DNA of 64,000 nt, taken from positions 2,604,001-2,668,000 of the forward strand of contig OZ245848.1 in assembly GCA_965228955.1 (NCBI GenBank). The letters run 5' to 3'. This document shows, piece by piece, positions 27,949 through 37,019 of the stretch. The notes under the pieces are model-generated. The model saw only the letters and a list, made by a program, of their open reading frames with translations. It made no database searches and had not been told where the DNA came from. Source of the DNA: JANSWY01 sp965228955. GTDB taxonomy: Bacteria; Bacteroidota; Bacteroidia; Cytophagales; Cyclobacteriaceae. Every line of letters starts with the position of its first letter. Position 1 is the stretch's first letter. A program made the translations under genes and the position numbers.

Positions 27949-28183
27949 TGTAATTTCATTCGGTTCTACTGTAAGATTACTAAATGATTTGAATACATGC
28001 GATGTGGTGTTCCATTTATTGCTTTGGAATGTGATCGAGATTGTTGCTCAGGATTAAGATTGGGGGCGTTTCATTGTTTTTTAGAGCAGTTCATTCAAGC
28101 ATAGAGCAGTTGGTGAATTATACGGTGAGAAATCACAACTCAGCCTGGATGTTTGCAGTACAACCCTCCAAAAACTCAAACAA

Positions 28184-29377
28184 ATGAATAAATCTCAAAC
28201 TAACCTCAAGAAAGAATTACTCAAAACTTATACAGAAATCAGGATCACAATAATGCTATTGTTTGTCTGCTTAATACCGCTGACTTCTGTCTTTGCTCAA
28301 GATGAATCTTCCGATTCTGATGGACTCAGTCAACCAGCAGTCACTTTAGGTCAGAAAACTTCGCTTAAGTCAAAAGTTTTAGGTGAAACGATACCATTAT
28401 CAATTCATCTACCAGAGAATTACCAAGCTGACAAGAAAACTTATCCTGTGATATATATGCTAGGTTCAGCTTATAAGGCTCGGTTTGCCATGTTAGCTTC
28501 AACGCTGGACTATATGGGAGAGGGGCAAATTCCTGAGATGATCCTAATTGGAATAGACTTGCCAGATGGAAATAGTGTTTTGTTGCCAACAAGAAATACT
28601 AAAGACACTACCATTCCGGATAATTACATAGAATTCATTGAAACAGAATTGATTCCCCACGTTGATGGAAAGTACAGAACTGCTCCATTTAGAGCCCTTT
28701 ACGGTGCGTCTAACAGTGGTTTTTTTACTGTTTACACATTGCTCAATAATCCACTTATGTTTAATGCCTACTTTGCGAGCAGTCCGTCCCTAAGGCATAT
28801 ACCAACAGAGCTTCACGAAAAAATAAAATCAGGTCCATTAAAAACTATCAAGGAAAACAGATCTCTCCATATTATTTACAGCGATGAAGAAGGCAATCTA
28901 CCAGAATTAGTTTCTGAATTCTCCAATGTGGTTGCAGACCACAAACCAGAGGGTTTTGCTTATAAAGTAGATGAATTGGTAAATCAAGGTCATGTACCGG
29001 CAATAGATTTCAACATGTTTCTCCTTGAGCTATACCCAGACTTTAATCCCCTGGAAAAGCTGGACTCATTGGATCAGGTAGTTCAACATTTCGATATGCT
29101 GTCAAAACGATACGGGTATAAAATTCATCCACCTATATCGGTCTTAATGGACCTTGGTTTTGGTATGATAATAAGTAAGAATTTAGATGTAGCAGAAGAA
29201 ATCTATGAATATTCATTAAAACTGTATCCTGAAGGTAAGTTATTGTATGTCGGAATGGGTGTTGTTCAAAGAAATCAAGGCCAGGTTGAAAACGCCAGAC
29301 TCATGTTCGAAAAAGCACTGGCAATTGATCCTGAATATTCGCTGGCTAAAAGGTGGCTAAAAAGACTTGAAGAGTAA
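28184..29377 (+). CDS. Secreted esterase-D-like alpha/beta hydrolase with C-terminal TPR
   Basis: This 397-residue protein carries a signal peptide ending 'SVFAQ'. The ATG at 28184 gives a long n-region; ATG 28253 is an alternative. The body is an esterase D/enterochelin-esterase type alpha/beta hydrolase. The nucleophile is likely Ser176 in 'LYGASNSGFF', followed by 'FNAYFASSPSL', and the likely His lies in 'QGHVPAIDF' (about 270). One or two TPR units occupy the last 70 residues ('LDVAEEIYEYSLKLYPEG', 'ARLMFEKALAIDPEYSLAKR'). The next gene also ends in TPRs and lies 39 bases downstream. Both proteins may act together in the periplasm. Confidence 0.82.
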   Translation: MNKSQTNLKKELLKTYTEIRITIMLLFVCLIPLTSVFAQDESSDSDGLSQPAVTLGQKTSLKSKVLGETIPLSIHLPENYQADKKTYPVIYMLGSAYKARFAMLASTLDYMGEGQIPEMILIGIDLPDGNSVLLPTRNTKDTTIPDNYIEFIETELIPHVDGKYRTAPFRALYGASNSGFFTVYTLLNNPLMFNAYFASSPSLRHIPTELHEKIKSGPLKTIKENRSLHIIYSDEEGNLPELVSEFSNVVADHKPEGFAYKVDELVNQGHVPAIDFNMFLLELYPDFNPLEKLDSLDQVVQHFDMLSKRYGYKIHPPISVLMDLGFGMIISKNLDVAEEIYEYSLKLYPEGKLLYVGMGVVQRNQGQVENARLMFEKALAIDPEYSLAKRWLKRLEE

Positions 29378-29416
29378 AACCTGATCTATCTAAAACCAAT
29401 TTGCAAAGTATCAATA

Positions 29417-31213
29417 ATGAAAAATAGCATTTCAATCTTTATCCTATTCATTCTATTCCAATCCTGTACGGAAAAGTCATTGGAGAAATCTACGGCTGAC
29501 TTCATAAAAGAGGTTGAAACCGGACTGACTACACGAATACATATAGCTGGTGATTCTACCTGGACTATAGAAGAACGAATGGAGCATTACGGAATTCCAG
29601 GAGTCAGTATTGCAGTAATCCATGAAGGCAAAATCGCCTGGGCTAAGGGCTATGGTGTTATGGATAAAGAAAGTAAAGTACCCGTAACAACAGAAACCCT
29701 TTTTCAAGCCGCAGCTACAAGTATGCCGGTATCCGCCTATGGGGCATTGCAGCTTGCTGAAGCGAAAGGTTTAGACTTAGATGAAAACATCAATAGCTAC
29801 TTAAAATCATGGCAAGTTCCTGATAATGAGTTCACTAAAGAAGAAGAAGTGACACTTAGAAATATCTTAAATCATTCTGCCGGAATACATCCTCGTGGAA
29901 CTGGTTCATATCGGCAAACAGAAGAACTTCCAACTCTTCTTGAAATTCTGAATGGAATAACGCCAGCTTCCAACGAGGCAATTACAGTCAATAAAGTGCC
30001 AGGTGAAAGTGTTCGTTTTGCCTATGCCAGTTATGTGCCGCTTCAGCAAATGATGAAGGATGTTGAAGGGAAAAATTTCCATGAGATCATGCATGAGTAT
30101 GTGCTTCAGCCTTTAGGAATGAATAATAGCACTTACAATCAAACGCTCACCTCAGCTCAATTAGAAAAGGCTGCCACAGGTTACCTACAAGATGGTACTA
30201 TGGTAAAAGGTAGGAGATATATTAATCCTGCCATGGCATCAAATGGATTATGGACGACTGCTGAGGATTATGCAAAATTCATTACTCATGTACAGCAATC
30301 GCCCGAACTGGCAGCTATGATGGGTAAACCTTATGATGTGCATAATAGTGGCTGGTCCTTTACACTGGGGTTAGGTTTCCAATTGCTAAATAGGGAAGGA
30401 GACGTCTACTTCAGGCACCACGGGTGGAATAGAGGTTTTTATGCAGAAATAGCAGCTCACAGAGACAAAGGGTATGGCGTGGTAGTGCTTACCAATACAA
30501 CTTTCCCGGCATTCAATGCTGAAGTAATGCGCGCTGTAGCCATGGCTTATGACTGGAGTAATTATGTTCCTGTGCATGAGAAATTTGAAATTGATCAGAC
30601 ATTAGTTGAGGAATTAGAAGGGAGGTATAAGTCGGATACTGAGCTTGTTGAAATCTATCAGGAGAACAATCAGCTGTTTTATAGAAACATCCTTAGCGAA
30701 GAGGGAATGGAGCTCATTAAAGTATCTGATAGTCTATTTGTTAGAAGAAATTCCAGTGCGTTTATTCAATTTAAAGACGATTCTGAAAGTAGAATCAATT
30801 TGAAGTTTCTGAATAGAAACGACAGCTCCGAAATTTTCAATTTATCCAAAGTTGCTGACGACTATAAGAGCCCAGTTGAATTCCTACTTGAAGGCGATTA
30901 CGAAAATGCACTTATTGCCTACAAAAACCTAAAGGAGCAAGACCCCACAAACCCAACTGTGACTGAATACTATATCAATGATATTGCCTTTGATTTTTAC
31001 CATGCTCATAGAATGCCATTATCACTCAATACTTTCAAAGTGAATATTGAACTCTATCCTGATAGCTTCCAGGTATATGCAAGTTATGCCGAGGCTTGTG
31101 AAAAAGCCGGCGAAACAGACTTGGCAATAGCCAATTATTCAAAATCACTTGAAATGAATCCTCAAAACAACCGTGCGAGGAATAAACTCAAGGCATTGCA
31201 GGAAGACAAATGA
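29417..31213 (+). CDS. Beta-lactamase-fold lipoprotein lacking catalytic Ser and Lys
   Basis: This 598-residue protein has a lipoprotein signal ('LFQSC', Cys17), a class C beta-lactamase/PBP4-like domain (about 45-380), a lipocalin-like C-terminal extension and TPRs (about 490-598). The segment that should read Ser-x-x-Lys ('FQAAS-SKPV' in relatives) reads 'FQAAATSMPVSA'. The nucleophile position is Ala100 and the Lys position is Met103. The second motif Tyr-x-Asn is Tyr203-Ala-Ser, while the His-x-Gly motif ('FRHHGWNRGF') is kept. The frame is intact, so this looks like a maintained pseudoenzyme, probably a binding protein for peptidoglycan or peptide fragments. It lies 39 bases after the esterase gene. 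Confidence 0.85.
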   Translation: MKNSISIFILFILFQSCTEKSLEKSTADFIKEVETGLTTRIHIAGDSTWTIEERMEHYGIPGVSIAVIHEGKIAWAKGYGVMDKESKVPVTTETLFQAAATSMPVSAYGALQLAEAKGLDLDENINSYLKSWQVPDNEFTKEEEVTLRNILNHSAGIHPRGTGSYRQTEELPTLLEILNGITPASNEAITVNKVPGESVRFAYASYVPLQQMMKDVEGKNFHEIMHEYVLQPLGMNNSTYNQTLTSAQLEKAATGYLQDGTMVKGRRYINPAMASNGLWTTAEDYAKFITHVQQSPELAAMMGKPYDVHNSGWSFTLGLGFQLLNREGDVYFRHHGWNRGFYAEIAAHRDKGYGVVVLTNTTFPAFNAEVMRAVAMAYDWSNYVPVHEKFEIDQTLVEELEGRYKSDTELVEIYQENNQLFYRNILSEEGMELIKVSDSLFVRRNSSAFIQFKDDSESRINLKFLNRNDSSEIFNLSKVADDYKSPVEFLLEGDYENALIAYKNLKEQDPTNPTVTEYYINDIAFDFYHAHRMPLSLNTFKVNIELYPDSFQVYASYAEACEKAGETDLAIANYSKSLEMNPQNNRARNKLKALQEDK

Positions 31214-31260
31214 ATAACCTCTTTATCCAATTAGATATTAAGTATTAGCATACAAAAAGA

Positions 31261-32166
31261 ATGAAAATGAAAACGATCAAATTCTTCATATTGACATTAG
31301 CCATCTCGGTGAATGGTCTCTTTGCTCAAGAAAATACGGAAAGTAGTTTTAGCTTTCCAATTTTAGAAGGTCCGTATATGGGTCAAAAGCCTCCGGGCAA
31401 GAAAGCTGAACCTTTTGCACCTGGAATCATCTCCAAAGGTGGCTGGGAAATAGAAGGGGTGTTTGCACCTGGATTGAACGAGTTCTACTTTACCACACGC
31501 GAGAAAAAAGGATCTCCAATAACTGTAATTGGTTTCCGCCAGACTGGCAATGTTTGGGAAAAGTACACAGAATTCAAACGTACCGGGGAAATATCATTTT
31601 CGCCTGATGGCTCACGTATGCATATGGCTAAGGGCTACAAAGATCGAATAGGGGATGGATGGTCTGAGCGTAAGAGTCTTGGGCCACTATTTGACCGAAA
31701 GGACTGGGGTATTATGCGTTTATCAGCATCTGCAAGTGGAACCTATGTTTTTGACGACTACAAAAGCGGTGATGTAATCCGAATATCCAGAATGAAAGAC
31801 GGCAAGCGACAAGCGCCAGAAGAAATGGGACCCATTGTAAACTCAGGAGAATGGACAGCACATCCATTTATTGCACCAGATGAAAGTTACCTGATTTGGG
31901 ACAGTGAGCGAGAAGGTGGTTACGGCGATTCAGATCTCTATATTAGCTTCCGACAAGAAGATGGATCCTGGGGTCCCGCAATTAACATGGGCGCAGCAGT
32001 TAACTCAGACAAATGGGATGCCTTTGCCACCGTCACATCAGACGGCAAGTACATGCTCTTCAACAGACGTATAGATGACGGCAGTGATGATGAGAAGATG
32101 GATACTGATATTTATTGGGTTGATGCTGGGATTATTGAGGAGTTAAAACAGGAGAGTTTGCGTTAA
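31261..32166 (+). CDS. Secreted PD40 beta-propeller protein
   Basis: This 301-residue protein has a signal peptide ending 'NGLFAQ' and WD40-like (PD40/TolB-type) propeller blades. Typical turns are 'ISFSPDGSRMHMA', 'IAPDESYLIWDSEREGGYGDSDLYISF' and 'TVTSDGKYMLFNRR'. Such proteins in Bacteroidota are periplasmic or outer-membrane-associated binding proteins, often annotated as hypothetical. It follows the pseudo-beta-lactamase gene by 47 bases on the same strand and probably ends a three-gene operon with the esterase. A strong hairpin terminator follows at 32211-32242. Confidence 0.8.
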   Translation: MKMKTIKFFILTLAISVNGLFAQENTESSFSFPILEGPYMGQKPPGKKAEPFAPGIISKGGWEIEGVFAPGLNEFYFTTREKKGSPITVIGFRQTGNVWEKYTEFKRTGEISFSPDGSRMHMAKGYKDRIGDGWSERKSLGPLFDRKDWGIMRLSASASGTYVFDDYKSGDVIRISRMKDGKRQAPEEMGPIVNSGEWTAHPFIAPDESYLIWDSEREGGYGDSDLYISFRQEDGSWGPAINMGAAVNSDKWDAFATVTSDGKYMLFNRRIDDGSDDEKMDTDIYWVDAGIIEELKQESLR

Positions 32167-32210
32167 TTGTATTCTCCAGATAGGAGTCTGACCAGATAGC
32201 TCAAAAACCA

Positions 32211-32242
32211 ATAGGATTTGCATTCATACATGCAAATCCTAT
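32211..32242. terminator. Bidirectional terminator hairpin
   Basis: ATAGGATTTGCAT (32211-32223) and ATGCAAATCCTAT (32230-32242) are perfect 13-base arms around TCATAC. The hairpin lies between the PD40 gene and the opposing 102-residue gene, so it can end both transcripts. Confidence 0.75.
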
Positions 32243-32263
32243 CGATATTATAAATAGACAAGA

Positions 32264-32572
32264 TTACTCATCGTCCACTTCTCCAATTGCGATAAATGAG
32301 AACTGCCGACTACTAGGATGACCACTTGCGTCTCCGGTGATTGCGGTGGCCGAACCCGCCGACAAAAACGGGAACACCACATTATCCATTGTGTTTTCGT
32401 CTAGGTTGCCATAGCCAGTTTGACTACTGACTATCGCCGGAATATCATTGAAGTTCTGTTCAAAATCAATGGTAAATTGACCGGTTTGTTGTTTTGTTAC
32501 TTCAAATCCTGACCCAGAAATGATGTTTCCATCTTTTCCGATGGTACCGTAAATTGTTGCTGTCGTTGACAT
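32264..32572 (-). CDS. Small single-domain beta protein, lectin- or fibre-tip-like
   Basis: This 102-residue protein has no signal peptide. It follows a pattern I have seen repeated in longer bacterial proteins: 'GTIGKDGNIISGSGFEVTKQQTGQFTIDF', then 'IPAIVSSQTGYG', and a closing 'RQFSFIAIGEV'. The fold is probably an all-beta, H-type-lectin or tail-fibre-tip-like sandwich. It stands alone, and its upstream intergenic region is shared with the PAP2 gene and one palindrome copy. The function is unknown; secretion by a non-Sec route cannot be excluded. Confidence 0.6.
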   Translation of the reverse strand: MSTTATIYGTIGKDGNIISGSGFEVTKQQTGQFTIDFEQNFNDIPAIVSSQTGYGNLDENTMDNVVFPFLSAGSATAITGDASGHPSSRQFSFIAIGEVDDE

Positions 32573-32763
32573 AATAGTATTTTTTGGTTTAAAAAATTAG
32601 CATGTAATCACCCGATTACAACACTAAGCTGCAATCGCTTCAGTTGATTGAGAAAATGGATGCGTGGGTGGACTGAAATTGGTAGTGGGTGTTTGGATAT
32701 TGTTTGTGAGTGAGATTGGGGGCTGGAACAAATGAAAGTCACCAGATTGCGAAATTGAACAAG

Positions 32764-32785
32764 AAATACCCAGAGTTGGGTATTT
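32764..32785. promoter_or_regulatory. Shared operator palindrome AAATACCC-N6-GGGTATTT, copy 1
   Basis: Perfect 8-base arms with spacer AGAGTT lie 37 bases before the PAP2 start. A Bacteroidota-like -7 element (TACTTTTC, 32806-32813) follows 20 bases later, so the palindrome would cover the -33 region. The position is in a divergent intergenic region, which argues against a terminator. Confidence 0.65.
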
Positions 32786-32822
32786 ACATTTCTTCTCTAA
32801 TTATCTACTTTTCTTTAAAAAA

Positions 32823-33701
32823 ATGAAACATACATTATGGTTGTTTACGCTTATTTTTTTGTTTGAAAAAGCAAATTCTCAAGTAGATACCACTTCTCAA
32901 GTAGATACCACTACTATCACAATTACTAAAAAAGAAATTTCATCTGAATATCGAATCAACAAAAAGTTTGCTTGGTTAAGCGGTAGTTTTGCTTTAGCTA
33001 CAGCTGGAATGGCTCTTGTGATAAAAGAGGATAACAATGGACTACAATCCGACAACCTTCAAACCTATCGTGACATCACGACAATTAGTTGGTTAGATAA
33101 GGCATCCAAAGGTATTGCAAGACGGTCTCAATCAAAAAGGGATCCCTGGAGGTTTGGTAGTGACGTAGTTTTATGCGCTAGTTTAGGGGTTACAGCATTT
33201 GGTCCTCTATTTGGAGATAATAAGTCTTGGAAAGAAAAGAAAAGGCAAATTTTTATGGGATATCAGGCCGTCGCTATTTCAGGAGCTATTTCAATGCTTA
33301 CTAAGCAGATAGCTCAAAGACCAAGACCCTTTGTGATTTATGACCCAAATTATGAAGTTCCAGAATCGAAAAGAGATAAGAAAAATGCCTTGCAATCTTA
33401 CTTTTCAGGACACACCGCATTAGTTGCGTCAACTTCTTACTATTGGGCAAGAATACTACATAATAAGCTATCACCTTCAGAACAGTGGAAAGCTTGGGTA
33501 TTTTATTATCCCGCAGCTTCCTTGCTGTCAGTAGGTACAGGTATAGCAAGAGTTCAAGCTGGCAAACATTATTTTACAGATGTATTCATTGGTTATGCGA
33601 TTGGAGCTTTTTTTGGTATTACAACTCCCAGGATAAACAATAAGCAACTATTTGAGTTCAACGCCTCTCCAAACTCTGTTAAGGTTATTTATAAATTTTA
33701 G
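32823..33701 (+). CDS. PAP2-superfamily phosphatase
   Basis: This 292-residue protein has a signal peptide ('FLFEKANSQ') and the three PAP2 phosphatase motifs. These are Lys161 to Arg168-Pro169 ('KQIAQRPRP'), 'FSGH' with His197, and Arg243 to His249 and Asp253 ('ARVQAGKHYFTD'). Membrane helices are short, with one near 50-68 and more at 110-260. PAP2 enzymes remove phosphate from lipid substrates such as undecaprenyl pyrophosphate, phosphatidic acid or lipid A. Sharing an operator with an LpxR-like deacylase next door favours lipid A. A perfect 18-base tandem duplication encodes SQVDTT twice at the mature N-terminus. Confidence 0.88.
   Translation: MKHTLWLFTLIFLFEKANSQVDTTSQVDTTTITITKKEISSEYRINKKFAWLSGSFALATAGMALVIKEDNNGLQSDNLQTYRDITTISWLDKASKGIARRSQSKRDPWRFGSDVVLCASLGVTAFGPLFGDNKSWKEKKRQIFMGYQAVAISGAISMLTKQIAQRPRPFVIYDPNYEVPESKRDKKNALQSYFSGHTALVASTSYYWARILHNKLSPSEQWKAWVFYYPAASLLSVGTGIARVQAGKHYFTDVFIGYAIGAFFGITTPRINNKQLFEFNASPNSVKVIYKF
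32877..32912 (+). repeat. Perfect 18-base tandem duplication in the PAP2 gene
   Basis: TCTCAAGTAGATACCACT occurs at 32877-32894 and again at 32895-32912. It adds six residues (SQVDTT) just after the signal peptide and keeps the frame. The absence of any substitution suggests a recent event. Confidence 0.9.
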
Positions 33702-33735
33702 AAAGAGTATTATGAAACGCAATATTGAGAGAGTA

Positions 33736-33757
33736 AAATACCCAAATATGGGTATTT
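33736..33757. promoter_or_regulatory. Shared operator palindrome, copy 2
   Basis: AAATACCC and GGGTATTT surround spacer AAATAT, and pairing extends outward (GTAAAATACCC with GGGTATTTcTTTTAC). It lies 63 bases before the ATG of the LpxR-like gene and 34 bases after the PAP2 stop. Confidence 0.65.
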
Positions 33758-33820
33758 CTTTTACCGTAGATAAGTACAAACTTGAAAACTCACAATTTGA
33801 AACCAAGTAAATTTTCAATT

Positions 33821-34930
33821 ATGAGAGTAATAAAAATAAGCGCATTGTGTTTTGCTTTCTTTCTTATTCACAATTTAATAAATGCTCAAGACAGGATCTT
33901 TCGAGGACATAATATTCAGGTTGAAAATGACCTATTTGCGGGCTTAACCGGGCTAAAAAATAAGGACAAGGATTACTCTGGTGGATTCAAACTTGAATTC
34001 TATACTGACCGACTCAACAAGAGTGTTTTTCCGTTCATTAAAAACCTGAATGAGATCCGAAACAATGATGAATACTATAACTTCAATACCCTATATTTTA
34101 TGGGAATGGGATTTACTCCCAGCAGAGACTTTTTTGATGATGAGAGTGTAGTCACAAGTCAGAGACCGTATGCCTCACTAATTGGGGTTGGTCGAAGGAG
34201 ACTTGCTGTTTGGGATGCAGATACAATTAATGCCAATACCTTATGGAATATTCCAATACCTATCGCCATTGAAACTGATTTCTTTTTTGGAGTGGTTGGT
34301 TCAAAGGCTCCAGGAGAATTTCAAAATTGGATCCATGCAAATATTTCTAACAGCGACACGGTAAAAGGTTGGGAAAATCAAATAGCAAATGGTGGGAGAC
34401 CAGCAATTAAATATCGAGTGCAATCTACTATTGGAATAGGTGCAATTGGAAATATGAATTTGTATTCGAGGCAACATTTGACCTTGGGTACAATTTTTTC
34501 CAATGCAGGCCTGGGATTTTCAATCACTGATAGGACAATCCAATCTATGGGGTTGATGAATGCAATGGGTAGTAACCGTTTGGATGTATTGGATCCAACA
34601 GGCAATGTTACTTATTCAAGTTTTTTCAGTCATTTTGATTATGAAATTTATGCTGTGGCGACTTCAGTTTGGAGAAATACCCTTTTGGAAGGATATCCAA
34701 TTCAAGACAATAGTGTTTACACAATTTCCCCAGATCGGATTGAACCGATAGTACTTGATGTAGGAGCAAAAATCATTTTTAATTATCTGCGACATCATAC
34801 AAACGTTCCTACATATAACGCACATGTTTCTTTCTTTTTGGAATTTGTATATCGCAGCAAAGAATTCGATATTCATGAATCACATGTTTTTGCGAACCTG
34901 GGTTTTACCGTCATGCAATTAGGATACTAA
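33821..34930 (+). CDS. LpxR-like lipid A deacylase family outer-membrane protein
   Basis: This 369-residue protein starts at ATG 33821; the frame extends to a TTG at 33782, but only the ATG gives a normal signal peptide ('CFAFFLIHNLINAQ'). The N-terminal mature segment 'VENDLFAGLTGLKNKDKDYSGGFKLEF' matches the LpxR family, whose Asn-Asp pair and 'YT/S-G' strand build the active site of a 12-stranded barrel. LpxR removes the 3'-acyloxyacyl chain of lipid A at the outer membrane. The overall length is typical. Its stop overlaps the next start by one base. An operator palindrome shared with the PAP2 gene lies upstream. Confidence 0.75.
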   Translation: MRVIKISALCFAFFLIHNLINAQDRIFRGHNIQVENDLFAGLTGLKNKDKDYSGGFKLEFYTDRLNKSVFPFIKNLNEIRNNDEYYNFNTLYFMGMGFTPSRDFFDDESVVTSQRPYASLIGVGRRRLAVWDADTINANTLWNIPIPIAIETDFFFGVVGSKAPGEFQNWIHANISNSDTVKGWENQIANGGRPAIKYRVQSTIGIGAIGNMNLYSRQHLTLGTIFSNAGLGFSITDRTIQSMGLMNAMGSNRLDVLDPTGNVTYSSFFSHFDYEIYAVATSVWRNTLLEGYPIQDNSVYTISPDRIEPIVLDVGAKIIFNYLRHHTNVPTYNAHVSFFLEFVYRSKEFDIHESHVFANLGFTVMQLGY

Positions 34931-35886
34931 TGAGAGAGTTCATATTACTAATTCAAATTGCGCATATCACTTTATCTGGATGTCAGGGTGAAATTGAGAA
35001 GAAATCAAATAGTGAAGCAGATGCCTATATCTACTCAACATCTTCCGTTCCGTTGCAAAAGAATGACAGCAGTATACAGAAATTTAATAAATCTGAGGAT
35101 CCATTCACAGACAAGGACTTTGATGAATTTGTTTCAAGACTAGATACAGTCATGTTAAACGGACAGGTGTATTATTTCGCTGAATATGACTTATTTCTGA
35201 CTTTTAAAGATGTTCTGAGATACTACTATATTGAAAGAAGAATTGAGAATAAGGACATACCAAAGCTTACTATATTGAGGGAAAAAGGTGAGGATATCAA
35301 ACAGAATGACCCAATGAATATCTCCTTTGCAATTAGTAAACGGTCATTTAAAAACAATGCTGAATATCTAGAAATTCAGAAACTTATTCAAAAGGCAGCT
35401 TTAGATTGGGAGAATACGTGTGCGGTGAAGTTTGAATACAAGAATGAACTCGATGCTGACATTAAACCTTACCAGACACCAAGAGGATTAACGTTTATTG
35501 TTCAAAAGCTAGAGCAAGAAAAGTCCTGGTATGCTAAAGCGCCGTTTCCAAATCATGAAAAAAGAAACCAACAACTTATCATTAGTAATAGATTTTTTAA
35601 AAGTGATTTCACAAAGGATGGCATGCTTAGACATGAACTAGGTCATATCCTCGGATTTTTACACGAACATCTTCGAAAGGAAGCTGATAAAAGCTGCCCA
35701 CCAGGCATTTTCAGAAGAGCCAGGTACGTGACAGAGTATGATAAGAAGTCTGTCATGCATACATTTTGCAAAATTGGATCGGGAACATTGGATATGCAAA
35801 TTAGTCTGTTGGATAGTTTGGGTTCTCAATGCATATACCCCTCTAAAAATACGGATACCGGATATTGCCATATCAGAGAGTTTTGA
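34930..35886 (+). CDS. Astacin-like metzincin metalloprotease lipoprotein
   Basis: This 318-residue protein has a lipoprotein signal ('ITLSGC', Cys18), a helical linker, and a metzincin zinc site: His235-Glu236-x-x-His239-x5-His245 in 'RHELGHILGFLHEH'. The Met-turn is in 'YDKKSVMHTFC', as in astacin (M12A) proteases. A few Cys pairs could form disulfides. It overlaps the deacylase gene by one base (TAATG) and is under the same palindrome. A surface or periplasmic protease coupled to a lipid A deacylase is an unusual pairing, and the protease target is unknown. Confidence 0.85.
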   Translation: MREFILLIQIAHITLSGCQGEIEKKSNSEADAYIYSTSSVPLQKNDSSIQKFNKSEDPFTDKDFDEFVSRLDTVMLNGQVYYFAEYDLFLTFKDVLRYYYIERRIENKDIPKLTILREKGEDIKQNDPMNISFAISKRSFKNNAEYLEIQKLIQKAALDWENTCAVKFEYKNELDADIKPYQTPRGLTFIVQKLEQEKSWYAKAPFPNHEKRNQQLIISNRFFKSDFTKDGMLRHELGHILGFLHEHLRKEADKSCPPGIFRRARYVTEYDKKSVMHTFCKIGSGTLDMQISLLDSLGSQCIYPSKNTDTGYCHIREF

Positions 35887-36051
35887 GACTTAAACTATGT
35901 TTATCAGGGTAAGTAAAAAATCTATTTGGTTCAATAATATCAAGTGTTATGGTAACATAACTTAGAGCACTGGTTCGGCTTGTTGTAGTAGAAACCTTCA
36001 CTTAAGGTTCTTTGACTAATAAGAGAAGAGCATTATACCCTTCAGTTCAAA
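35887..36051. other. Intergenic region with two short hairpins
   Basis: The region contains GTTATG-GTAA-CATAAC (35946-35961) and AACCTT-CACTT-AAGGTT (35993-36009). Either could end the preceding operon, but neither has a T-run. I see no gene here. Confidence 0.35.
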
Positions 36052-36073
36052 AAATACCTAAAAGCAGGTATTG
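36052..36073. promoter_or_regulatory. Shared operator palindrome, copy 3 (variant)
   Basis: AAATACCT and AGGTATTG surround the spacer AAAAGC, keeping the 8-6-8 layout with 7 of 8 arm bases paired. It lies 47 bases before the outer-membrane protein start. A possible -7 box (GAATTTTG) begins at 36094. Confidence 0.55.
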
Positions 36074-36120
36074 AAATCCTGCCAATAAGGAAAGAATTTT
36101 GTTTTAAAACCATATGAAAC

Positions 36121-37008
36121 ATGTCAATAAACATTAAACAATTAGCATTCATAATACTCTGTTTTACTTCATTTGCATCATATGGGCAGGAACCATTTGA
36201 CATTGCTACTGTTGATTATGAGGAAATTCAAGTAGTTGATTACACTTCCCAATTCGGATTCAGAACGGCCAGTAAAACAGAAAGTATTGCGGACGTTGAT
36301 TCCAGTGATTTTAGTTTTTTTTCTCAACAAAACATAAGCATGCTTTTCACTAATGAAGAATTGGTTAATGGCCAGTCTTTTGCACCATCTGCCAACTTAA
36401 GCTTTATTCGCTACCGACTTGGCGTATATAGCTTCAAGGCAAAAAAAAATAGAAAAAGGTACAAGAAAGGAGAAACGGTGAAGGTTTATTTGCCATTAAT
36501 CATTTTGTCAAGGTTCTCTCTAAATTATGATAGTTTGAATTTAGTTTCGGCAAATGATGCAACAAGCTTTTCCGGTAGTCCATTCACATTGAGGTTAATG
36601 CCTAGTCATAATTTTAAGGTAGGATTGGAGAATACCCTTACGGTGGGTAGCATTGTAGATTTTAGAGGGGTCTATCTTGAAGAAGATGACGGTTTTAATA
36701 CCGATTTTGGACTTTACTATTCCTTTGGACTGAAGTATGCTGGTAATGGTGATGTAAGAGATGAAAATGGTGACAGTTATAGCGGCAGATGGTCCTTGTC
36801 GGCTTTATATTATAACTACTCCGGAAGTGGTGGCTCCCAAGAACGGCTATTTGGAGATACCTCAACAGAAACGGGAATGGAATTCATATTCAAGTTCAAA
36901 GTATTAGACACTAAAGTTTCCAAGTTCAATTTATTTGCGAATGCACGATATGATTTTGAAACTGATAAAGATACCCCTTGGGTATTTCAATTTGGAATAG
37001 GTAATTAA
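36121..37008 (+). CDS. Hypothetical outer-membrane beta-barrel protein
   Basis: This 295-residue protein has a signal peptide ('ILCFTSFASYGQ') and many alternating amphipathic strands ending in an aromatic-containing C-terminal strand ('PWVFQFGIGN'), as expected for an outer-membrane barrel. Strands such as 'FSLSALYYNYSG', 'FNLFANARYDFE' and 'GLYYSFGLKYAG' are typical. The family was not recognised. It is first in a run with the 95-residue and propeller genes. The operator palindrome upstream places it with the lipid A remodelling genes. Confidence 0.65.
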   Translation: MSINIKQLAFIILCFTSFASYGQEPFDIATVDYEEIQVVDYTSQFGFRTASKTESIADVDSSDFSFFSQQNISMLFTNEELVNGQSFAPSANLSFIRYRLGVYSFKAKKNRKRYKKGETVKVYLPLIILSRFSLNYDSLNLVSANDATSFSGSPFTLRLMPSHNFKVGLENTLTVGSIVDFRGVYLEEDDGFNTDFGLYYSFGLKYAGNGDVRDENGDSYSGRWSLSALYYNYSGSGGSQERLFGDTSTETGMEFIFKFKVLDTKVSKFNLFANARYDFETDKDTPWVFQFGIGN

Positions 37009-37019
37009 ATTTTTAAAAC

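Noticed and set aside
36971..36985. ATACCC-CTT-GGGTAT, a fifth possible copy of the shared palindrome
   Set aside because: The spacer is 3 instead of 6 bases and it lies inside coding sequence near the end of the outer-membrane protein gene, so it is probably chance.
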